Of a stretch of 64,000 nucleotides of DNA, positions 45,128-52,224 are shown one piece after another. The notes beneath the pieces were generated by a model that was not told the DNA's origin, did no database searches, and was given only the letters and a program-made list of their open reading frames with translations. How positions within the stretch are numbered: the first letter of the stretch is position 1; each line of letters starts with the position of its first letter. This DNA is from Lachnospiraceae bacterium. Its GTDB lineage: Bacteria; Bacillota; Clostridia; Lachnospirales; Lachnospiraceae. The stretch lies in contig JAEEND010000007.1 in NCBI GenBank assembly GCA_016283575.1, forward strand, positions 186,001 to 250,000. The letters are read 5' to 3'. The translations under genes were made by a program, and so were the position numbers.

Positions 45128-45811
45128 TTATATCTGAGCGTCTCTTGTTACCTGCTTGATTGCATTCTTTACAGGGGGGATAAGGAGAAGAGCCACTGTT
45201 ATTAAGCATTCAACTCCGATGTATGCAAAGTTATAAAGAATAGGATAAACTGCGGATAAAGCCTTGGGGAAGTTATCGGGCATATATTCCATCCAATAGA
45301 GGTAACCTCCGACAGAGTGGAAGATACCGCGTAAAACTACTGCTACAACGTAACCGATTATGAGACCGTTTTTCTTTTTGTAAAAGAAGCCTGCTACGCC
45401 AAGAGCAGTAAATGCAAGGAAATAATCAAACATCACCTGCCAGAAGGAGAGGATATATCCGCCGCCACCCTGAACAAACTGTAAAATGCTGTAAGCGAAG
45501 GCGCCGAGAAGTCCGACCTTTGGACCGTACCAGTAACCGATAAGAACTACAAAGAGCATGGAGCAAAGAGTAACGGAGCCACCCCAGGGCATGTGGAAAA
45601 GCTTAATGTAGGAAAGGGCGAAGGCGAGAGCCAGGGCCATTCCGGAGTAAGCAACCTGCTTGGTGGAAAATGCGGATTGTTCAGTTGTCTTTTTTTTGCC
45701 TGAAATAAGTGCTATGGCAATTACCGAAAGTACCATTAAAAGAATGAACATGGTAAATCCCATAGATGTGAGTGAGTAGTAGCCATCCTGTGGCTCAAAG
45801 AAAAAGTGCAT
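45128..45811 (-). CDS. thiT: Thiamine ECF transporter S component
   Basis: Integral membrane substrate-binding subunit of an energy-coupling factor transporter for thiamine, 227 residues. About six to seven hydrophobic helices are preceded by an unusual N-terminal extension helix. The ThiT fingerprint LSYIKLFHMPWGGSVTLCSML is clear, with the GGYILSFWQVMFDYFLAF and FHSVGGYLYWMEYMP segments that line the thiamine site. A TPP riboswitch upstream fixes the assignment. The shared energising module is not in the window. Confidence 0.92.
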   Translation of the reverse strand: MHFFFEPQDGYYSLTSMGFTMFILLMVLSVIAIALISGKKKTTEQSAFSTKQVAYSGMALALAFALSYIKLFHMPWGGSVTLCSMLFVVLIGYWYGPKVGLLGAFAYSILQFVQGGGGYILSFWQVMFDYFLAFTALGVAGFFYKKKNGLIIGYVVAVVLRGIFHSVGGYLYWMEYMPDNFPKALSAVYPILYNFAYIGVECLITVALLLIPPVKNAIKQVTRDAQI

Positions 45812-45818
45812 AAAAAAA

Positions 45819-45953
45819 CCTCCTTAGATTAGGAGGGGAGTAGGGCATGGAAATCCATGCTAAAAATGCTTCCTTACGCCGGCATTACCCGGTTCAAGTA
45901 GTGAGGGTCAAGAAACAAACAATGTGTTTCGATCTCAGCAAATGCTCCCCTAG
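45819..45953 (-). ncRNA. TPP riboswitch of thiT
   Basis: Reading the minus strand from 45953: GGGGAGC, CTGAGAT, GACCCT, ACTTGAACCGGGTAATGCC and GGCGTAAGGAAGC follow in the order of the TPP (thi-box) aptamer. After the aptamer (about 45864-45953) come GCATGG/CCATGC and then CCTCC/GGAGG (45819-45836). The last stem contains the thiT ribosome site GGAGG and is followed by seven Ts before the ATG, so it can both hide the ribosome site and act as a terminator. Confidence 0.94.
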
Positions 45954-45977
45954 CCAATATTTTTTTCAACATGTATA

Positions 45978-46006
45978 AATATAAGTTTCCAAGAAATATT
46001 TGTCAA
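45978..46006 (-). promoter_or_regulatory. Promoter of the thiT riboswitch transcript
   Basis: On the minus strand TTGACA (46006-46001), 17-base spacer, TATATT (45983-45978). A consensus -35 and about 25 bases to the start of the aptamer. Confidence 0.8.
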
Positions 46007-46007
46007 T

Positions 46008-46035
46008 AAAAAACTCTGCGATTATTATCGCAGAG
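46008..46035 (-). terminator. asnA terminator
   Basis: CTCTGCGAT/ATCGCAGAG stem followed by TTTTTT on the minus strand, ten bases after the asnA stop. Confidence 0.88.
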
Positions 46036-46044
46036 CTTGTGTTT

Positions 46045-47052
46045 TTATAGTAACGGTATGTTGTGTTCGCTTAAAAGCTTTACGGTTTCTTCGGGCCAGA
46101 GAGATGACTGAACCTCGCCGATGTGAGCTTTTCTTAAGAAGAACATACATATTCTTGACTGACCGATACCACCACCGATGGTAAGGGGAAGTTCATTCTT
46201 TAATACTGCTTTCTGGAAGGGAAGATTTGCTCGATCTTCGCAACCGGATTTTTCAAGCTGATATTTAAGTGTCTTGGCATCAACTCTGATACCCATGGAA
46301 GAAAGCTCCAAAGCAATATCGAGAACGGGATAATATACAAAAATATCTGCATTTAATGACCAATCGTCATAGTCGGGAGCACGTCCGTCATGACGTTCGC
46401 CATTTTCAAGAGTATCACCGATTTTCATGATACATACGGCACCCTTTGCCTTAGTGATGAAGTATTCACGTTCTCTGGGAGTATTGTCAGGAAACATTTC
46501 GAGAAGTTCATCGCTGGTTACAAAGAAAATGTCATGAGGAAGGATTTCTTCGATGTAATCGTACTGGATAGCTAAATATTTTTCCGTCTTTCTAAGTACC
46601 TTATATACATCTCTTACCACTGACTTAAGAGTTTCTATGTTACGTTCTTCCTTGGTGATGATTTTTTCCCAGTCCCACTGATCAACGAAGATCGAGTGGA
46701 TGTTGTCGGTATCTTCATCACGACGGATGGCATTCATATCTGTATATAAGCCTTCGCCCGGCTGAAATCCGTATTTTTTAAGAGCGTAGCGCTTCCATTT
46801 AGCAAGGGAGTGAACGATTTCAGCTGTTCGCTCATCCTGCTCTTTAATGCCGAAAGTTACGGGGCGTTCAACACCATTTAAATTATCATTCAATCCTGAC
46901 ATGGGATCCACAAAAAGAGGAGCAGATACACGCAGAAGATTTAATCGCTCTGCGAGTAATGTCTGGAAAGAATCTTTCACGGTTTTAATAGCAATCTGAG
47001 TATCGTGAAGGTTCAATTGAGGACTGTAGTCCTTGGGAATGACGGTTTTCAT
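46045..47052 (-). CDS. asnA: Aspartate-ammonia ligase
   Basis: Makes asparagine from aspartate and ammonia with ATP, 335 residues, cytoplasmic. It has the class II synthetase-like fold: LLRVSAPLFVDPMSGLNDNLNGVERPVTF near the N-terminus, then FVDQWDWEKII, RAPDYDDWSLNADIFVYYP and GGGIGQSRICMFFLRKAHIGEVQ at the C-terminus, which carries the ATP-binding Arg. Length and motifs are standard for the ammonia-dependent AsnA, not glutamine-dependent AsnB. It has its own promoter, though it lies behind the helicase gene on the same strand. Confidence 0.96.
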   Translation of the reverse strand: MKTVIPKDYSPQLNLHDTQIAIKTVKDSFQTLLAERLNLLRVSAPLFVDPMSGLNDNLNGVERPVTFGIKEQDERTAEIVHSLAKWKRYALKKYGFQPGEGLYTDMNAIRRDEDTDNIHSIFVDQWDWEKIITKEERNIETLKSVVRDVYKVLRKTEKYLAIQYDYIEEILPHDIFFVTSDELLEMFPDNTPREREYFITKAKGAVCIMKIGDTLENGERHDGRAPDYDDWSLNADIFVYYPVLDIALELSSMGIRVDAKTLKYQLEKSGCEDRANLPFQKAVLKNELPLTIGGGIGQSRICMFFLRKAHIGEVQSSLWPEETVKLLSEHNIPLL

Positions 47053-47084
47053 TTCATTTACCTCACTTTATTTATCACCTATTT

Positions 47085-47113
47085 ATTAAAATACAAAACA
47101 GTGCATATTGCAA
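47085..47113 (-). promoter_or_regulatory. asnA promoter
   Basis: Minus strand TTGCAA (47113-47108), 17-base spacer, TTTAAT (47090-47085), giving a leader of about 28 bases with GAGG close to the ATG. Confidence 0.6.
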
Positions 47114-47120
47114 GAAAAAA

Positions 47121-49541
47121 TTAGTCTGACTTACTGTTCCAGAAGGCTTTTGTTTCTTTTTCCACGGTATTAAGCGTGACGGGTGTAAAATTACTCCATT
47201 CTCTTGGAAACAGGTTTTTATAATTGCTCTGTAAGAAGCGTTCATCAAGGAGATACACTACACCCACATCATTAACGGTGCGGATAACCCGTCCTGCAGC
47301 CTGAAGCACCTTATTGAGCCCCGGATAGCGGTAGGCGTAGTCAAAGCCCTGGCCGTCTTCATCGAATTTATCCTTCATGATCTCACGCTCAAGACACACC
47401 AGAGGAAATCCTGTGCCCACTATGATAGCACCGATGAGGCTGTCACGAGTTAAATCGATACCTTCTGAGAAGATGCCGCCGATAACACAGAAGCCGAGAA
47501 GGGGATCGGATTCTTCTATCTCTATATTAAAGTTAATATCGCTAAAAGAAACTTCTTCGGTACTTCCCGTAAACCGCTGTAAGAAAAGCTGTTTTTCGTC
47601 TTCCGACATATTTGATTCCTGAATGAGGATTTCTTTTCCCTCGGAAAAACCTAAATCTTCAAAAGCCGCGTAAACCTCTGACATAAAGCTGTAAGAAGGG
47701 AAGAATGCCATATAATTGCCGGCATGCTCCGATACTATTTTGTTGATATATCGTGCAATTTTCTGATACTCGGAATCGTTTCTTCTTGTGTATTTACTTG
47801 TTACGTCACGGGCTATAAACAGGCCGCGTTTCTCGGGATCGAAGGGACTTTTTGCATATACTTCATAATCTTCTTTTTCACCTCCAAGCAAGTTCTTGTG
47901 ATAGGTGATGGGAAGAAGTGTCGCGGAAAAAAGAATGGAAGAGCGAGCCTTTGCCATGCATTCCATTAAATTATCGCGGGGGTTAACGCAGTACAGCTTT
48001 ACATAGAAATCCCCGTATTCATTGAAGGTGGCATAAACCGTGTAGTCTTCGTTTACAAGCTCGTATATCTCTAAAAAGTGGCCGATCTCAAAATAAAAGT
48101 TTAAGACTTCATCCTTTATTTCTTTGGGGACTTTTTCCTTATCTTTATTTAAAATGCTTCGTTCGTCCTGCAAAAACTTGTCTATGGCGGAATAGAGCCG
48201 CATTAAGCTTTCCGTGAAGGGGGAGATCGCGGGCTCAAGAGTGTAGTCGTCACATTCCCTCATCAATGTGAGAAGCTTTTTATTACAGGTTTCACACTGC
48301 TTTGAGATCTTAGGAAGATGATCCTTGGTGAGATTCTTTATTTTAAGAAAATCTTCTTTTACGAGACTTGCCGAATACATTTCCCTGGCTCTGTCTATAA
48401 GATTGTGGGCTTCGTCTATTAAGAAGATATATTCATCGCCGGTTTCAGCTTCAAAATAGCGCTTCAGCTTGGCTCGCGGATCGAAGGCGTAGTTATAGTC
48501 CCCTATTATAATGTCACTGAACATACTAAGGTCCAAGCTCATTTCAAAGGGGCAGACCTTGTATTTCTCGGCATATTTAAGAATTGTTTCCTTATTATAG
48601 TCGTCACATTCGTTAAGCATGGCAAAAAGGCATTCATTGACACGGTCAAAATGCCCTTTTGCATAGGGACAGGAAACGGGGTTACATTCCGTAGATTCTA
48701 TAAAACAAATCTTTTCTTTGGCAGTAAGGACTATTTCCTTAATGGTAAGGCCTTTACTTCGCAGTATTTCGACGGTATTCTGAGCTACGGTGCGGGTGAT
48801 GGTCTTTGCAGTGAGATAAAAGATTTTCTGTGAAAGCCCAACCCCCATGGCCTGAATTGCGGGATACATTGTGGCAATGGTTTTACCGACCCCGGTGGGA
48901 GCCTCTAAAAATAACTTTCTTTCTTTTAATATGGAATGATATACCTGCTTTACCAATGTATCCTGACCGTCTCTGTACGGAAAAGGGAATGGGAGACCTT
49001 TAATGGTATCGTTTCTTTTGTTGATCCATTCCAAAGAAAACTTTGCCCACTTAATATATTCGTGGCATACGTCGGATGTGAATTTAAGAAGCTCTTCAGA
49101 TAAAAAAGTATAGTTAAAATACCGAATCTCTTCGGTTTCTATATTTACATATGTAAGTCTTACTTTAATGCTTGGAATATTTCTTTCGGATAAAAGAATG
49201 TAGGCATAGAATTTCGCCTGAGCAAGATGCAGGGGCTTTGCTTCTTTATAATGCATGATATCCCCGTAGGTGCATTTTATTTCATCCACAGTGATCCCGG
49301 ATTCATTTTCTATGATCCCGTCAGCTCTGCCTTCAACGGTCAGATCGATGTCATCCTCCGAGTATGTGTAAGCTAAGGGCACCTCCGAGCGATAGTCACT
49401 GCCTGCACGCTTCTGTATCTGCTTATGGAGTCTCTGTCCCTCAGCCATGGCATCTTCGCTGCCGGCACCTATTCTGTTGTCTATGTCGCCGGATCTTAAT
49501 ATAAATTCAATCAGGTTCCGGACGGATATTCTTTTCTGCAT
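47121..49541 (-). CDS. PD-(D/E)XK nuclease fused to an XPD/DinG-type iron-sulfur helicase
   Basis: An 806-residue protein with a nuclease domain in front of a superfamily 2 helicase. The N-terminal 1-165 hold the PD-(D/E)XK core, with the Asp in GRADGIIENESG and the DEIK motif of the active site, recalling Cas4/AddB-like nucleases. The helicase has Walker A LEAPTGVGKTIA (about 215), DEAH box LIDEAHNLIDRA, and VI-type motif QAAGRVIR. Four Cys between motifs I and II (KICFIE, ECNPVSCPYAK, CLFAML, VCPFEM) fit the XPD/DinG iron-sulfur cluster. Likely a DNA repair nuclease-helicase. Its ribosome site lies in a long hairpin upstream. Confidence 0.88.
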   Translation of the reverse strand: MQKRISVRNLIEFILRSGDIDNRIGAGSEDAMAEGQRLHKQIQKRAGSDYRSEVPLAYTYSEDDIDLTVEGRADGIIENESGITVDEIKCTYGDIMHYKEAKPLHLAQAKFYAYILLSERNIPSIKVRLTYVNIETEEIRYFNYTFLSEELLKFTSDVCHEYIKWAKFSLEWINKRNDTIKGLPFPFPYRDGQDTLVKQVYHSILKERKLFLEAPTGVGKTIATMYPAIQAMGVGLSQKIFYLTAKTITRTVAQNTVEILRSKGLTIKEIVLTAKEKICFIESTECNPVSCPYAKGHFDRVNECLFAMLNECDDYNKETILKYAEKYKVCPFEMSLDLSMFSDIIIGDYNYAFDPRAKLKRYFEAETGDEYIFLIDEAHNLIDRAREMYSASLVKEDFLKIKNLTKDHLPKISKQCETCNKKLLTLMRECDDYTLEPAISPFTESLMRLYSAIDKFLQDERSILNKDKEKVPKEIKDEVLNFYFEIGHFLEIYELVNEDYTVYATFNEYGDFYVKLYCVNPRDNLMECMAKARSSILFSATLLPITYHKNLLGGEKEDYEVYAKSPFDPEKRGLFIARDVTSKYTRRNDSEYQKIARYINKIVSEHAGNYMAFFPSYSFMSEVYAAFEDLGFSEGKEILIQESNMSEDEKQLFLQRFTGSTEEVSFSDINFNIEIEESDPLLGFCVIGGIFSEGIDLTRDSLIGAIIVGTGFPLVCLEREIMKDKFDEDGQGFDYAYRYPGLNKVLQAAGRVIRTVNDVGVVYLLDERFLQSNYKNLFPREWSNFTPVTLNTVEKETKAFWNSKSD

Positions 49542-49547
49542 AGTAAA

Positions 49548-49585
49548 ACTCCTGAATTCATCTTACTTAAGACAAATTCAGGAGT
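49548..49585 (-). promoter_or_regulatory. Hairpin masking the ribosome site of the helicase gene
   Basis: On the minus strand ACTCCTGAATT (49585-49575) pairs over 11 bp without mismatch with AATTCAGGAGT (49558-49548), around a 16-base loop. The 3' arm contains CAGGAG, the only ribosome site for the ATG at 49541, six to seven bases downstream. It should restrain translation unless opened. Confidence 0.75.
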
Positions 49586-49609
49586 CAATTGTTTCTCACC
49601 TTTATTTAA

Positions 49610-49837
49610 CTAGCATGCAACTCTGTGTGACATTATAAATTCTTCAAGTTCTTCGTTGTAACCATTATATACCAAAGTAAGTGAATGCGTCATATCAAGT
49701 CCTAAAACTCCGACAATAGATTTAGCATCTACGAAGTACTTATTGTAACTTGCAATGTCAATGTCAAAATCGCACTTTGATGTCACTCTGATAAAATCTT
49801 TTATCATTGAGGGAGAAAGATAAATCTTTGCCTGCAT
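49610..49837 (-). CDS. HPr-fold protein lacking the phospho-His (Crh-like)
   Basis: Start at 49837 (AGGAG upstream) gives 75 residues. The second half, YFVDAKSIVGVLGLDM, matches HPr around regulatory Ser46 (here Ser40). The first half, MQAKIYLSPSMIKDFIRV, has no His at position 15: Phe15 occupies it. HPr proteins without the His cannot relay PTS phosphate; B. subtilis Crh is the known precedent and works only through serine phosphorylation with CcpA. A Crh-like regulatory role is inferred. The downstream nuclease-helicase gene is 68 bases away on the same strand. Confidence 0.7.
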   Translation of the reverse strand: MQAKIYLSPSMIKDFIRVTSKCDFDIDIASYNKYFVDAKSIVGVLGLDMTHSLTLVYNGYNEELEEFIMSHRVAC

Positions 49838-49973
49838 ACTAAAATCTCCTCTATGCTCTAGGTAAAACTCCAACTTTCCTCACGCTTAATGTATTATATC
49901 GAGTCGATTATTTTTTAGTAATGTAAATATTAACCAAAAATTATCGGGATTTTTCTATTTATTGTAATCATTA

Positions 49974-49988
49974 TTAAAACGTTTTTAT
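49974..49988. promoter_or_regulatory. Third copy of the AAAACGTTTT operator core
   Basis: TTAAAACGTTTTTATG shares a 15-base run (TAAAACGTTTTTATG) with the operators at 24.8 and 59.9 kb. It lies about 75 bases upstream of a possible promoter (TATAAT on the minus strand, plus-strand 49893-49898) of the HPr-like gene. Confidence 0.5.
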
Positions 49989-50006
49989 GTCCTAGTAACG
50001 CGCTAA

Positions 50007-50172
50007 AGTGGATTACATAAAGTTGTAAATATTTAGTGTTATGTAGATGGGACCTTAGGACCTGTTTTCCACTTTTTTGGCAAGAAATGACATGCATTTT
50101 TATGACTATGACGTCAAATTGTGGATAAGTTTTAGGGGAACCTGTGGATAACTCGGTGGAAAATGTGGATTT
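50007..50172. other. Cluster of DnaA-box-like sites in a 650-base non-coding region
   Basis: Two perfect TGTGGATAA sites (50120-50128, 50143-50151) and one close variant TGTGGATTT (50164-50172) lie in the same orientation about 23 and 21 bases apart. Further degenerate sites are AGTGGATTA (50007-50015) and TTTTCCACT (50065-50073). An AT-rich tract with a run of Ts follows at about 50231. No dnaA, dnaN or rpmH is nearby. The whole stretch 49838-50487 holds no convincing protein gene. Confidence 0.6.
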
Positions 50173-50287
50173 TCTGACACGTGACCCTTTAATGGGACAA
50201 AGCGATAAAATGATTTTGAAGGATTTGAAATTCATTTTTTTTTAAAATACTATCTAAGTCAATAACTTTATGTGAATCGGTACCGAA

Positions 50288-50315
50288 TTGGTTAATAATA
50301 CATTTTTGCTATAAT
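50288..50315 (+). promoter_or_regulatory. Promoter of the ABC exporter operon
   Basis: TTGGTT (50288-50293), 16-base spacer, TATAAT (50310-50315) with a TGC extension. It leaves a leader of about 165 bases before the first exporter gene. Confidence 0.65.
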
Positions 50316-50331
50316 GAAAGGTAAGTGAAAA

Positions 50332-50364
50332 ATGAAACCGGCAGCTTCGTATCGGAACCTTTAA
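50332..50364 (+). CDS. Possible 10-codon leader peptide upstream of the ABC exporter
   Basis: An ATG just past the promoter reads MKPAASYRNL and stops. AAGG lies ten or so bases upstream. Short upstream peptides control some antibiotic-exporter genes, and a CCG/CGG hairpin overlaps this one, but the support is only positional. Confidence 0.25.
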   Translation: MKPAASYRNL

Positions 50365-50487
50365 TGAGAATCTAAACAAAGAATATCCTTTGTGAAAAAA
50401 CTATAAATCTTTGGGCATGTCGGTTGACTATGGAAATTGCAGACAATAAACTTTAACTGATTAAATATTAAAGAAAGAAGGTTGAAC

Positions 50488-52224
50488 GTGAAGAGATATT
50501 GGAAATATATAAAACCATACCTTGGGTATTTCATAATCGGCCCCATACTTATGCTCAGCGAGGTAGTGGGCGAAGTGCTGATGCCTAAGTTCATGGCCAT
50601 GATAATCAATGACGGTGTGGCTAACGGAAATGTCGGTACCATCGCAAAGATTGGTTTTTATATGGTCATTACCGCCGTCATAATGGGTATCGGCGGTATC
50701 GGAGGCGCTTATTTCGGAGCAAAAGCCTCCATTAATTTTGCAGGAGATTTACGTCACGATCTTTTTAAGAAGATACAGACATTTTCTTTTTCAAATATCG
50801 ATGAATTCAGTACAGGCTCTCTTGTAACAAGACTTACCAACGATATAACACAGGTGCAGAATCTTATTAATATGATGCTTCGTATGATGCTTCGAGCTCC
50901 CGGTATGCTCATCGGTGCTCTTATAATGGCATACCTTTTAAATAAGAAGCTTGCCATGGTTATATTCGCGATCATACCCGTGCTGGTCCTTTTGATCGTA
51001 TTCGTACTTAAGATTGCTTTCCCGAGATTCCAGGCTCTGCAGGGTAAGGTGGATAACATGAACTCTTCCATAAGAGAGTCCCTTACCAATGTAAGAGTTA
51101 TCAAATCCTTTGTGCGCGGTGATTATGAAAATGAAAGATTTGTAAAAACAAACCGTGACCTTAAGGATGCCGGCTTAAATGCTTTTAAGGTGATCATTGC
51201 TGTTATGCCCCTTATGTCATTTATCATGAATGCTACGACCCTTGCCATTGTATGGTTCGGCGGAAAGCAGATTATCGTGGGCGACATGCTTGTGGGTGAT
51301 CTCACAGCCTTTATTACCTATGTGATCCAGATACTTATATCTCTTATGCTCACATCCTTTGTGATCCTTCAGTCTTCCCGTGCCATGGCTTCATCAAAGC
51401 GTATTCGTGAAGTTCTTGATAAAGAAACGGATATTTCTGATGAAAACGCACAGTATCCCGAAGCCGAGGTAAAAGAAGGCGCTGTTGAATTTAAGAATGT
51501 TTCTTTCAGATATTATAAGGATTCCGATGAAGCGGTACTTGATAATATCAATTTAAAGATCGAATCGGGAGAAACCGTAGGCATTATCGGATCCACAGGT
51601 TCCGGTAAGACAACTCTTGTACAGATGATCCCGAGATTATATGACGTGGATGCCGGAGAAGTGCTTGTTGACGGCATTAATGTCAAAGATTATTCACTCC
51701 GCAATCTCCGTGAAGCGGTTTCCATGGTATTGCAGAAGAACGTTCTTTTCTCAGGTACCATAGAGGAAAACCTTCGCTGGGGCGATAAAGAAGCAAGCGA
51801 AGAACATATACGTGAAGTTGCGGGAATGGCTCAGGCCGATCAGTTTGTATCTACCTTCAAAGACGGATACAAAACAGAACTTGGTCAGGGTGGTGTAAAC
51901 GTGTCCGGCGGTCAGAAACAGAGACTCTGTATTGCCCGCGCCATGCTTAAGAATCCTAAGATCTTAATCTTAGATGACTCAACAAGTGCGGTGGATACTG
52001 CGACAGAACGCTTTATCCGTGAGAACTTAAAGTCATATTGTCCCGAAACCACCAAGATCATCATCGCTCAGAGACTTACTTCCGTGATCGAGGCGGATAA
52101 GATCGTGGGGCTTGACGACGGAAAGATCGTGGGTATCGGTAAGCATGATGAACTCATGGAATCCTGTGAAAGCTATAAAGAAATCTATTATTCTCAGATG
52201 GACAAGAAGGAGGTGGGCGCATAA
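50488..52224 (+). CDS. Heterodimeric ABC exporter, subunit A (degenerate ATPase site)
   Basis: Half-transporter of 578 residues with six membrane helices (1-310) and an ATPase domain. GTG at 50488 follows AGAAGG by six bases; TTG at 50482 is less well placed. Walker A GSTGSGKTTLVQ, signature VSGGQKQRLCIARAM and Walker B ILILDDSTSAVD are present. The catalytic Glu after Walker B is Asp, a mark of the degenerate site in BmrC/TM287-type subunits. It pairs with the next gene, whose Walker B is canonical. Probably a multidrug or lipid exporter; substrate unknown. Confidence 0.92.
   Translation: MKRYWKYIKPYLGYFIIGPILMLSEVVGEVLMPKFMAMIINDGVANGNVGTIAKIGFYMVITAVIMGIGGIGGAYFGAKASINFAGDLRHDLFKKIQTFSFSNIDEFSTGSLVTRLTNDITQVQNLINMMLRMMLRAPGMLIGALIMAYLLNKKLAMVIFAIIPVLVLLIVFVLKIAFPRFQALQGKVDNMNSSIRESLTNVRVIKSFVRGDYENERFVKTNRDLKDAGLNAFKVIIAVMPLMSFIMNATTLAIVWFGGKQIIVGDMLVGDLTAFITYVIQILISLMLTSFVILQSSRAMASSKRIREVLDKETDISDENAQYPEAEVKEGAVEFKNVSFRYYKDSDEAVLDNINLKIESGETVGIIGSTGSGKTTLVQMIPRLYDVDAGEVLVDGINVKDYSLRNLREAVSMVLQKNVLFSGTIEENLRWGDKEASEEHIREVAGMAQADQFVSTFKDGYKTELGQGGVNVSGGQKQRLCIARAMLKNPKILILDDSTSAVDTATERFIRENLKSYCPETTKIIIAQRLTSVIEADKIVGLDDGKIVGIGKHDELMESCESYKEIYYSQMDKKEVGA

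Noticed and set aside
50007..50240. Chromosomal oriC
   Set aside because: dnaA, dnaN and rpmH are absent and gene orientation does not switch in the way expected at an origin; kept only as a DnaA-box cluster.
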